Source: Paramicrosporidium saccamoebae
Taxonomy: Eukaryota; Rozellomycota
Length of the DNA stretch: 34,059 bases
Direction of reading: 5' to 3'
Assembly: GCA_002794465.1 (NCBI GenBank)
Contig: MTSL01000206.1
Span: 1 to 34,059 of the forward strand
The notes under the pieces were generated by a model. The model saw only the letters and a program-made list of their open reading frames with translations. It made no database searches and was not told the DNA's origin. Positions 26,868-34,059 of the stretch are shown piece after piece; position 1 is the stretch's first letter; every line of letters begins with the position of its first letter. The translations under genes and the position numbers were made by a program.

Positions 26868-27866
26868 ATGTGTCAGGGGCATATGGTCTTTCTACCTGGG
26901 TGTCGGAGATGCATTCCACTGGCATGGTCCCGTCCCATTACATTTCAGAAATACAGCACAGAGCGATGGATAGAAATGTCACCTCTTAGCAGACGGATGA
27001 CGCGCCTCCCCTCGCTGTATGCGTCATTGTCCAAGGTGAAATTGTCCGCATTGGTGGTGGCTACTACGGTTGCCGGCTTCCAACTGTCGCCCGGCTCCCT
27101 ACAGCTGCCCCTTCTGGCCTGGACAGCCACAGGCGTTGCCCTGAGTTCCTTCTCCGCCAATACCCTCAACCAATGGTTTGAATCGCCTTTTGACGCCCAA
27201 ATGGGACGGACACGGGGCCGTCCATTACCGACCCAACGACTGTCGGCAAGCCACGCCTTTAGTTACGCAATTGTGGCAGGACTATGCGGAGTAGGTCTGT
27301 TGGCAGTCAAGGCGGGATGGCTGGCAGCAGTGCTGTCAGGAACCAACATTGCCCTATATGCGGCCCTATATACGCCGCTGAAGCGATCGAGTGTGGCCAA
27401 CACGTGGGTTGGAGCAGTAGTTGGGGCAATTCCGCCAATGATCGGCTATGTTGCCGGTGGGGGTGGATTTGATCTCGGCTGTCTCGTCCTTGGGGCTACT
27501 CTCTACTGCTGGCAGTTTCCCCATTTCAATGCACTCAGCTGGAACTTGCGTGCCGACTACAGTCGGGCCGGATATTGCATGGCATCCGTCCTCAATCCAA
27601 AGTTGACAGTGGATTCAGCCCTACGACATTCCCTCGCCCTACTGCCATTGTCAGCGCTTGTCGTCTATTCGGGAATCTGCGATAGCTGGTGGTTTATCGT
27701 CCATGCGACGCCCCTCCATTTGGGAATGGTGTATCTGGCGTACCAATTCCGACAGAATCCGTCTCGTCCAACAGCACGACGTCTCTTCTTGTATTCGCTT
27801 CTGCATCTGCCGCTCATCCTAACCCTCATGGTTCTCCATCATCAGTATCGACAACCCGATAAATAA
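26868..27866 (+). CDS. COX10: Protoheme IX farnesyltransferase (heme O synthase)
   Basis: 332 residues from the first ATG in frame. Alternatives are 26880 and 26976. It transfers a farnesyl group to heme B to make heme O for cytochrome oxidase, in the mitochondrial inner membrane. The start MVFLPGCRRCIPLAWSRP is Arg-rich and free of acidic residues, like a mitochondrial presequence. NQWFESPFDAQMGRTRGRPL carries the prenyl-diphosphate-binding Asp pattern with MxRT. YTPLKR and WQFPHFNALSW are conserved loops, and about eight hydrophobic spans follow the UbiA fold. An LTR-like insertion lies immediately upstream, so the promoter is either within that element or inside the interval before 26976. 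Confidence 0.93.
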   Translation: MCQGHMVFLPGCRRCIPLAWSRPITFQKYSTERWIEMSPLSRRMTRLPSLYASLSKVKLSALVVATTVAGFQLSPGSLQLPLLAWTATGVALSSFSANTLNQWFESPFDAQMGRTRGRPLPTQRLSASHAFSYAIVAGLCGVGLLAVKAGWLAAVLSGTNIALYAALYTPLKRSSVANTWVGAVVGAIPPMIGYVAGGGGFDLGCLVLGATLYCWQFPHFNALSWNLRADYSRAGYCMASVLNPKLTVDSALRHSLALLPLSALVVYSGICDSWWFIVHATPLHLGMVYLAYQFRQNPSRPTARRLFLYSLLHLPLILTLMVLHHQYRQPDK

Positions 27867-27936
27867 ACGATTGACCAATCAGTGCGCCGGACCTCGTGGA
27901 CCGACAGACTACCACGGGGGATGTCCGGGGTATCAT

Positions 27937-28164
27937 ATGTTGGCCGGACAGGGACCAACTGTGACGTTATGTATGGAAAGACTGGAGGAGATCTTACGAA
28001 ACACTGAACTGAACACTGCAGCCCCAACCCGGCCGGTAGAGATACCACGAAAAAGACGAAACGCCATAGATACGATGCAACCATTTGCATTTCCCCTTGT
28101 TGTTCCCAAGCCATCCAGCTCCATTCCCGAGACGCTTTACCAACGCGGCACCGCAAGACTGTAA
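27937..28164 (+). CDS. Small hypothetical protein
   Basis: 75 residues from ATG 27937, or 63 from 27973. It lies between COX10 and RBM39 with short gaps. The content is helical then basic and proline-rich (MERLEEILRNTEL, PRKRRNAIDTM, FAFPLVVPKP). I do not recognise it. It is supported only by its compact position and protein-like composition. The antisense frame looks less protein-like. Confidence 0.4.
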   Translation: MLAGQGPTVTLCMERLEEILRNTELNTAAPTRPVEIPRKRRNAIDTMQPFAFPLVVPKPSSSIPETLYQRGTARL

Positions 28165-28190
28165 AATTACAATTTTATTTATTTATCAAA

Positions 28191-29504
28191 TTATAAATCA
28201 TGTTCTGTATCTGGATAGCGTTGGATGTAGTCCTCCTTGGGGATGAACATGGCACCAATCTGTCGACCTCCAAACCATCGTCCGCCCAAGGAGGAAACGA
28301 CTCCCTGCGCCGAATCACACGATCCAAAACGGAGGAAAACATCACCCTCTGCCGTTTTGGGCACGTGCAGATGGATTACTCGTCCAAACTTGGAACACTC
28401 CTCACGCACCTCGTCGGCAATTTCTACCTCCCAATCAGGGGCCGTCTCTACAGAGGGATCATACATGTACTGGAGGAGCACACAGGGTGAAGGACGGGTA
28501 GAGGCTAATCCCTTAAGCGCCGAAGTGTCTTTTGCCTGACGCAATAGCAAATCCATACCATCCTCATCATCCTCCAAATAGTCGCGTGTTGATGGTTTGG
28601 GCACCGTCTCTGGCGCTGCCTCTCGCAACTGAATCCGCATTGGACGTCCTGCCAATTCAAAGCCATTCATTTTGTCGCTTGCTTGGCGGGCGTCATGTTG
28701 GTCCCGGAAATAGATGGTTGCACTGGCTCGGGATGCATCTTCTCGCGTCACCTGCACAAAGGTAATATCACCAAACGGCTGGAAGACACGCCGCAAGTCT
28801 TGTTCCGTTATGCTTGCGCTCAGATTCCCAACTGACAAGTTAAAGACAGAGTGCTTCTGTGCCAATTTGTCCATCCGCACTGCCATGGCAGCCTCCTCGG
28901 CAATTCGATTCTTTTCCGTTTCTGTCAGCTCCACAATGATAGGAATGCCCAATAGCTTCTTCCCCGTCAAAGCCACCGCCTCCGGTACGCTTTCCTCCTC
29001 AAAAAACTCCACATAGGCCACGCCCTTGGACCGACGTGACACTTTGTCAAAGACTATTCGTACGTCACGCACCCGTCCCACTGATTCACAAAACTCTTTC
29101 AGTTCCCGCGGCTCTAAACGCTGAGCAAGTTGGCGACAGAATACAGTCCGACGGTCCCGTTGAGACTCTGTCAGCAACGACGGCATAATATGTTCCGGTT
29201 CGTGGGAGGAGCGTCCATGCTGTAATTTCCTAGAAGGTGAGGGTGAACGCGAATAGCGTCGTCGATGTCTAGATGGTGAACGTGAGCGTGAACGGCGTCG
29301 ACTGTTATAGTGTTGGCTGCTAGAGTGATGGCTGCTACGATAATGACTACTACGATGGTGACTGTCATGACTCCGTCCCTCTTCTTTCCTTACACTTCCT
29401 CGCTCTTCATGTTTCCTAAAGGGTGCCTCTAGCAAGGCCTCAATATCCAGCTCGTCCGTCATAGGATCACTGTGACAATGGCCAGGGTGAGGGCATTTCA
29501 ACAT
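28191..29504 (-). CDS. RBM39: RBM39/CAPER-type splicing factor (RS domain, two RRMs, UHM)
   Basis: 437 residues from the first ATG. Met15 (MTDELDIEALLEAPF) is an equally good start. An Arg/Ser-rich region (about 45-100) is followed by RRM1 (RTVFCRQLAQRL, then KGVAYVEF), RRM2 (VFNLSVGNLSASI, then SATIYF) and a C-terminal UHM-type RRM with RWFGGRQI, where the R-x-F motif would bind ULM peptides of splicing factors such as U2AF or SF3B1. Known role: pre-mRNA splicing in the nucleus, related to fission yeast Rsd1. Downstream on its strand AATAAATAAA near 28175 is a likely polyadenylation signal. Confidence 0.93.
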   Translation of the reverse strand: MLKCPHPGHCHSDPMTDELDIEALLEAPFRKHEERGSVRKEEGRSHDSHHRSSHYRSSHHSSSQHYNSRRRSRSRSPSRHRRRYSRSPSPSRKLQHGRSSHEPEHIMPSLLTESQRDRRTVFCRQLAQRLEPRELKEFCESVGRVRDVRIVFDKVSRRSKGVAYVEFFEEESVPEAVALTGKKLLGIPIIVELTETEKNRIAEEAAMAVRMDKLAQKHSVFNLSVGNLSASITEQDLRRVFQPFGDITFVQVTREDASRASATIYFRDQHDARQASDKMNGFELAGRPMRIQLREAAPETVPKPSTRDYLEDDEDGMDLLLRQAKDTSALKGLASTRPSPCVLLQYMYDPSVETAPDWEVEIADEVREECSKFGRVIHLHVPKTAEGDVFLRFGSCDSAQGVVSSLGGRWFGGRQIGAMFIPKEDYIQRYPDTEHDL

Positions 29505-29579
29505 TAGTTCTAATCATTCCGAATTCGACCCAAAAACCCAGCATCCAGTATGCAGAGTTGATTTCTCAACCTTTGGCTG

Positions 29580-29587
29580 TATAAAAG
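29580..29587 (+). promoter_or_regulatory. TATA box of secreted-protein gene
   Basis: TATAAAAG about 105 bp before the ATG at 29685. An ATG at 29641 between them opens a four-codon reading frame only. Confidence 0.55.
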
Positions 29588-29684
29588 GATGGCGTAATAT
29601 TAACCATTTGGTCGATCGGTGATTTGCGCAGGATTGGGATATGAACGTCGGCCTTTAAGACATTGCGGACGAGGGAATGGTTCA

Positions 29685-30443
29685 ATGCACTTATTGTCAC
29701 TAGTTTCTAATTCAGCACTACTGGGCTTCACATTATTGAGCTCTACTTTTGCTGCCCGCATCAGACATGGAAAGACTGTCTCCGAGACTGACAAGTCTAC
29801 TAAAGTGTCCACTTCTTCGACTGATAGTGGGGAGCCTGTCGCCGTTTTGCTCGGTTGGAAAATTGACAAGAACCACAGTTTCACCAAGGGCGAGTGCCCG
29901 TTCAAAAAATGCAAGTACGATGCCAAAGTGTGTCCGTTCAAGCAAATTCCAAAGGAGTATGAGAGTAATTGTCCCATTCTGTCCGCTGCTGCTGATGGAA
30001 GGATGAACAAAAATTGTCCGTTCCTCAATAGCAAGTCGGAGAGAAAGAAATCAACCCTAAGCAAATCGGATCGCCAATCTCGCAATCCTGAGTCGGCCCA
30101 GGCCGGCGATGGAAAGCAACGCTCTACGAAAAGGAAGGAAACAAAGCACGTTGGCGAGAAGAAGGCAAAGAAGCATTCGGCTGACAAAAACCCAAAAGGT
30201 GACAAGTGTCCCGACAACTTGAATAGTAACAAGTGTGACAAAAATTTAAAGAGTGGAAAGTGCACTGGAAATTCAAAAAGTAACAAAAAGCGCACAGAAT
30301 ATCCAAAGGCCACCAAGGTCCTGTTATCAGCAACTAATTCATCGTCGTCAAAATCTTTAGTAAGCTCCATCAGATCATCCTCATATTCCGCCAATGAATT
30401 ATCGAGATCATCATCATCATCATCCTCACTCTTTTCTCTCTAA
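29685..30443 (+). CDS. Putative secreted Lys/Ser/Cys-rich protein
   Basis: 252 residues from the only suitable ATG; the frame extends upstream through non-ATG codons. The start MHLLSLVSNSALLGFTLL is a clear signal peptide with likely cleavage around STFAA. A cysteine section holds four CP motifs (CPFKKC, VCPFKQ, NCPIL, NCPFL). A Lys-rich region contains CPDNLNSNKC and KSGKCTG spacings, and a Ser-rich tail ends the protein. No known domain is recognised. The composition suggests an extracellular or host-directed protein, but this is inference. An overlapping antisense frame is an artefact of the skewed codons. Confidence 0.7.
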   Translation: MHLLSLVSNSALLGFTLLSSTFAARIRHGKTVSETDKSTKVSTSSTDSGEPVAVLLGWKIDKNHSFTKGECPFKKCKYDAKVCPFKQIPKEYESNCPILSAAADGRMNKNCPFLNSKSERKKSTLSKSDRQSRNPESAQAGDGKQRSTKRKETKHVGEKKAKKHSADKNPKGDKCPDNLNSNKCDKNLKSGKCTGNSKSNKKRTEYPKATKVLLSATNSSSSKSLVSSIRSSSYSANELSRSSSSSSSLFSL

Positions 30444-30952
30444 TTCTGAATTAAGTAAACGCGCCATTTGACTACCAGGATAAACTCGAGACTACTACTC
30501 TAATCCAAAAGCTATAGCCAACAAGTTTTGTTGTGGCACTCTACTTCGTTTCGAGCCATCATAAGAATTATTCCAATATCAACATTGGTGATGCCATCAA
30601 AGCCGATCACAACGTCCCATTAGCAGTCCCACTCTCCTGCGAGTCAAAAGCACTCCCACAGCCTTTGCGTTTCCCTTTATGACACTCCAAAGCAATGCTA
30701 CCTCTCTAACCAGCCACCTTGGACGCTACACAATTTAATATCGGTTGATTTCATCGATGGGCTCCCTGAATTAATTTCCCAATCAACTAGGGGGCTTCCA
30801 GTCTATTCGATGATACTTTGTAAGACAGGCTCTTTCTAATTCATATTTGCCAAAACATTGCATCAAGCGCACAGTGACATGTCACAGAAACGGTGAATGC
30901 TACTTAAATCGCAAAATAAGCCATCCGACCGGCGCCCCCTGGTCTAGACACC
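30444..30952. other. Intergenic, no gene seen
   Basis: No family-like frame. It must hold the promoter of the ankyrin-like gene. A weak TATA-like CTTAAATCG lies near 30903, 50 bp before the ATG. Confidence 0.4.
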
Positions 30953-32833
30953 ATGGCCTGCAGCATTTTACGTCTGTGTGGTTTCCTCCTCGTTCATGTG
31001 TCAGTAGTGGCAGCCTCGGATTCTCTCGATATCTTTGATTTTCCCCAAAACTACGAGTCTCTATTATATCATACGAGGCAAGTGCCTGAGGCTGAATGGC
31101 CATCCAATTTCATCATGTCGCTGTACACGACAGCTGATGCTATCTCTTCGTTAAAGACAGGGGACATGTCAGTTCTAAGCTCTCTTGCCTCAAAAGGCAC
31201 AGAATGGCTGCCTGAGGAGGAGCTGGTGGCGTTTATTTTTGAGAACAATCTTTGCGACGCGCTAGAACTTTTATTAAAAAGGTGTTTCAAATTCCAGCCA
31301 TCAGTGGAGAACTTGGATGCTGCCGCGGAGAAGGGCCATGTGGAGATGCTTAAAATAACTGCGACTAACTGTCCAATGGCTCGCCCCTCTGCAATTGGGA
31401 TCGATCGCGCAATAATTGCAGGCCATGTAGCCATCATGCAGCTGATTGCCGCAAAGACTCCAAACTACTTCAACTACCACCAAGAAGCTCTAGATGCTGC
31501 CCGACGGGGCCATTTGGATATTCTCAAATGGATATCTGAAGCCAAGGGCATACTTCCTTCGTATCTTGGCATCAGCCATGCTGCCTTGTCAGGGCATTTG
31601 GAAGTTGTTGAATGGCTCTTTGGTAAGAATCCACACATTCTTCCCACCCTTCTCTCCATTGAAGCCGCAGCACAAAATAAGCATTACAAAGTTGTGCAAT
31701 GGTATTCTGAAAACCGTAGAACACTCCCTGCCATTCATCATTTTGTTGTCAACGGGCTGTTCGGCATTGCTGATTGGTTGCATTCCAAATCTGATGGAAA
31801 CTATCCAAACCAGGGTACTATTAATGAAGCGTTTATAAAGGGAGATGTCCAAATCATTTCATGGTTATCACGCAAGCGCCCCGAAATAGGCCCAGATTCA
31901 CGTTCTATTTTGGATGCGGTTAAGAGGGGGCACGAAGCATCCCTAATTTGGCTGCTTCAGAATAGCCCCAAATGCCTATTGGTGCCACAAGTCATTGACG
32001 CTCTGATTGCACGTGGAACTTGGTTCCTTGTTGACAATCTGCTGGACCTGAATCGGAACTGGATCCCAAGTCAATCAAACGTGGACCGCATCATAAAATC
32101 TGGACGGGTCATGACTTTGGCCAGGCTATTTAGACTTTCCTCACTTTGTGAACCCAGTATGAAGAGCGTAAATGAGGCTGCGCTATGTGGCCACGTAGGT
32201 AGCTTGCATCTCATATACGAGAGATTTCCTGGCACACTACCCGACGCATCTACAATTTCATCGCTCTACACTAATGGCAAGCGAGACGTCATTCATTTCA
32301 TCTACACAGTCGTGCCGAAATTTAAGACTAGCCAATTAAATTTCAACGCGGCTGCTCTGAATGGCCATGCGAACCTATTAGAATATTGCCACTCTAAAGA
32401 CAAAAATCTGCTTCCTGATTTGACAACTATAGCACATGCCAAAATGAAAGGGCACAATAGAGTGGAAGAGTGGTTCTTCCACCTATTTGATGATAAGCAG
32501 CCGATGAAAGCTCTACCGAAGATTAGAATAGATAGTATTTCGAATCAAACGATACTGCTTACGGTCAAGGAAGCCAAACTGAGGATCGAGTTATTGGCCA
32601 CACAAGTCTTAGCCAGCACAACTCAAGCAGACGCAATTAAGACTCGACGGAAAGCGCAAGAAGATGAAGGGCGACCGGTCCAGACGAATACTACCACAAA
32701 TATCCGCGCTGGGGCTCCGCTTAGGAATCCAAGCCTTATGGAAGCACTTTCATTAGGTGGTAGGTCTGAAACAGCAAACATGGAAAATCAGCAGCCACAG
32801 GCGGTAAATCTCGGGGTCGCGGGATTGGCGTAG
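30953..32833 (+). CDS. Secreted ankyrin-like repeat protein
   Basis: 626 residues. The start MACSILRLCGFLLVHVSVVA is a signal peptide, cleaved probably near AAS. From about residue 105 to 520 a unit of roughly 30-35 residues recurs about ten times around a core such as AARRGHLDILKWI, AALSGHLEVVEWL and AALNGHANLLEYC. This is the degenerate ankyrin type common in protist and giant-virus families. A charged tail follows without a membrane anchor. A conserved pre-repeat block (TTADAISSLKTGDM) also occurs in the copies at 33378 and 33827. Ankyrin repeats bind proteins, and with secretion this suggests a host-facing role, which is inference. Confidence 0.82.
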   Translation: MACSILRLCGFLLVHVSVVAASDSLDIFDFPQNYESLLYHTRQVPEAEWPSNFIMSLYTTADAISSLKTGDMSVLSSLASKGTEWLPEEELVAFIFENNLCDALELLLKRCFKFQPSVENLDAAAEKGHVEMLKITATNCPMARPSAIGIDRAIIAGHVAIMQLIAAKTPNYFNYHQEALDAARRGHLDILKWISEAKGILPSYLGISHAALSGHLEVVEWLFGKNPHILPTLLSIEAAAQNKHYKVVQWYSENRRTLPAIHHFVVNGLFGIADWLHSKSDGNYPNQGTINEAFIKGDVQIISWLSRKRPEIGPDSRSILDAVKRGHEASLIWLLQNSPKCLLVPQVIDALIARGTWFLVDNLLDLNRNWIPSQSNVDRIIKSGRVMTLARLFRLSSLCEPSMKSVNEAALCGHVGSLHLIYERFPGTLPDASTISSLYTNGKRDVIHFIYTVVPKFKTSQLNFNAAALNGHANLLEYCHSKDKNLLPDLTTIAHAKMKGHNRVEEWFFHLFDDKQPMKALPKIRIDSISNQTILLTVKEAKLRIELLATQVLASTTQADAIKTRRKAQEDEGRPVQTNTTTNIRAGAPLRNPSLMEALSLGGRSETANMENQQPQAVNLGVAGLA

Positions 32834-32939
32834 GGCGCGAAATATCTTGAAAGGCCTAATGGGCAGTTTAAAATGCGATACATTGAGTAGAACCTATTTA
32901 GACTAGTAAAGGTAGATGTGGACTCTTTATGAGAGCTTT

Positions 32940-33183
32940 TGTGACGTAGAAGACTGATTAGTTGGGTATTTGAGGATAGTTCCCTAGTTTGGAGAAGGGA
33001 TAATCAGAACAATCGATGAAGGATAATGAGATCATCTTACCATTTGAGGATTATGTTATTTGTGAGAATATAAAAGGGTCGTTGGATTGACTGAATAAAT
33101 TCTCTTCTCTTCTCGTCCTTTCTCGTCACATCTCGTCTCTTCTCGCCTAAACTTGGCCGTGGTATTATCCCCACTACGCGACA
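32940..33183 (+). mobile_element. LTR-like element, copy 3 (solo)
   Basis: 244 bp, the longest copy, starting TGTGACGTAGAAG and ending CACTACGCGACA, with a 4-bp duplication CTTT on both sides (32936-32939, 33184-33187). TATAAAAG (33069-33076) and AATAAA (33094-33099) are arranged as in an LTR. It lies between the ankyrin gene and its decayed paralog. Confidence 0.75.
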
Positions 33184-33377
33184 CTTTGATCCATAAATAT
33201 AGTTTCTCATTTTTCCATGCTCTCGCAGAAGCCATGCGATCTGAAGTAAATAAAAGTTCCAAGGGCCAGTGTCCAAGTTGGAAGTGGCAAACTTTGTGTT
33301 GCTTTTTGGCAATATCCTGTTTGTCAGTTGTGCCTTGCCAACTGCATTAAGAGCGTGATCCTGAAACATGTGGTAAT

Positions 33378-33782
33378 TTGGCGACTCTACAGGCTTCAAA
33401 AGGACTAATACCTATGTTTGTAGAGTCTCCTGAGAACTCAACATCAAAACACATGGCAGCGTCTATTGTCTCTCCCTTGGAAAACGGTGACATGGTAATA
33501 TTAATTACCCTAATCTCAGGATACTTATCACGAAAGCCCGATAATAAAGTTGTAGCTTACTTGGTTGAGCACAGTCACCACGATGCAATTGCGATGCCTG
33601 CGAAAAGTACATTGCGGTCGAGCTCTCATCGGTAAGCTTGGCCACTGCAGCAGAACGGGGATATTTGAAAGCGCTCAAAATAACGCATGCTAAGAATAAA
33701 GAGATTCTATCATCCAAACAGAATCGACCGTCCTACAATTGCAGGCTGTCTTTAGATAATCAGGGAGATGTCCAAATTTAAG
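33378..33782 (+). pseudogene. Decayed ankyrin-like paralog
   Basis: MAASIVSPLENGDMVIL aligns with TADAISSLKTGDMSVL of the intact protein, and VVAYLVEHSHHDAI with LVAFIFENNLCDAL. After a frame change, LATAAERGYLKALKITHAK matches LDAAAEKGHVEMLKITATN. It stops at about 33782. There is no signal peptide or start codon in frame. Confidence 0.7.
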
Positions 33783-33826
33783 CCACACTATTTCGAATAG
33801 GGGCAGGTCGTCATCCCCGGTCAACA

Positions 33827-34059
33827 ATGAGGGTGACAATACTGCTACTCCACAGCCTCTTTTTGCTTTGCTGTACGTGCTCAACAACACCGTCAGGTTG
33901 GGACGATGTTTTTGCGAGTGACTCGGCTGAAGAAATATTAACAAATGGCGCGGAACAAAAGAATACAGAAGTGCCCAATTCCATCACCCCACTGCACACG
34001 ACAGCTAATATTATCTCTTCGTTAAAGGCAGGTGACATAATGCTGCTGGATTCTCGTGC
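33827..34059 (+). CDS. Secreted ankyrin-like paralog (partial, runs off window)
   Basis: 77 codons visible from ATG 33827, open to the end. The start MRVTILLLHSLFLLCC is a signal peptide with cleavage likely near TCST. After an acidic stretch, ITPLHTTANIISSLKAGDIM matches the conserved pre-repeat block of the gene at 30953. The repeat part would lie beyond the window. Whether it is intact cannot be judged. Confidence 0.7.
   Translation, partial: MRVTILLLHSLFLLCCTCSTTPSGWDDVFASDSAEEILTNGAEQKNTEVPNSITPLHTTANIISSLKAGDIMLLDSR

Noticed and set aside
28022-28072. 34-nt GTA...TAG segment inside the small frame at 27937, as an intron
   Set aside because: Removing it gives a product running into the RBM39 3' end with unlikely composition. 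The unspliced frame is more protein-like.
29600-30394. Long minus-strand open frame opposite the secreted protein
   Set aside because: It is the mirror of a Lys/Ser-rich gene with skewed codons. The plus frame has a signal peptide, TATA box and ordered Cys motifs.
1-34059. CRISPR arrays, bacterial operons or ribosome binding sites
   Set aside because: No regularly spaced repeats of that kind. Spliceosomal introns, a class II tRNA with its Pol III terminator and the gene content are eukaryotic.

Overview
The window is eukaryotic nuclear DNA from a compact genome, most likely an early-diverging fungus or close relative. The support is an ERMES subunit (Mdm12), a UDP-GlcNAc pyrophosphorylase, a fungal Spc7-type KNL1, and housekeeping genes packed on both strands. 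I rebuilt twelve introns by reading frame and homology. All are 29-36 nt, all begin GTA, and all but one end TAG. Together with secreted ankyrin-like proteins this suggests a parasitic Rozellomycota-like organism such as Paramicrosporidium. That placement is inference from gene content, not from a search.

Layout. 1-1640: two decayed copies of a lineage-specific family (called B here), a perfect 25-bp hairpin and an LTR-like element. 1742-8599: housekeeping block with an SNM1A/PSO2 nuclease, tRNA-Ser(AGA), MDM12, UAP1 and KNL1/SPC7. 8600-19112: accessory block built from two unrelated membrane-protein families. Family A (four transmembrane segments, plus strand) has four intact genes and two pseudogenes. 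Family B (membrane segments plus a GATA-like zinc finger, minus strand) has one intact gene and one pseudogene here. They recur as divergent B-A pairs. 19509-29504: second housekeeping block with pyruvate kinase, eIF4E, kinesin-12, BUD13, COX10 and an RBM39-like splicing factor. 29580-34059: putative secretome block with a Lys/Ser/Cys-rich secreted protein, a secreted ankyrin-like protein, a decayed ankyrin copy and a third copy cut by the window edge. LTR-like elements interrupt this block and sit directly upstream of COX10.

The housekeeping genes cover cap-dependent translation (eIF4E), splicing (BUD13, RBM39), mitosis (KNL1, kinesin-12), ER-mitochondria lipid contact (MDM12), heme A synthesis (COX10), glycolysis (pyruvate kinase), chitin and glycan precursors (UAP1) and crosslink repair (SNM1A). 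The least explained content is the A/B cassette cluster. It has TATA promoters conserved between paralogs, tandem duplication, decay at short direct repeats, and amino-acid change concentrated in one loop of the youngest pair.
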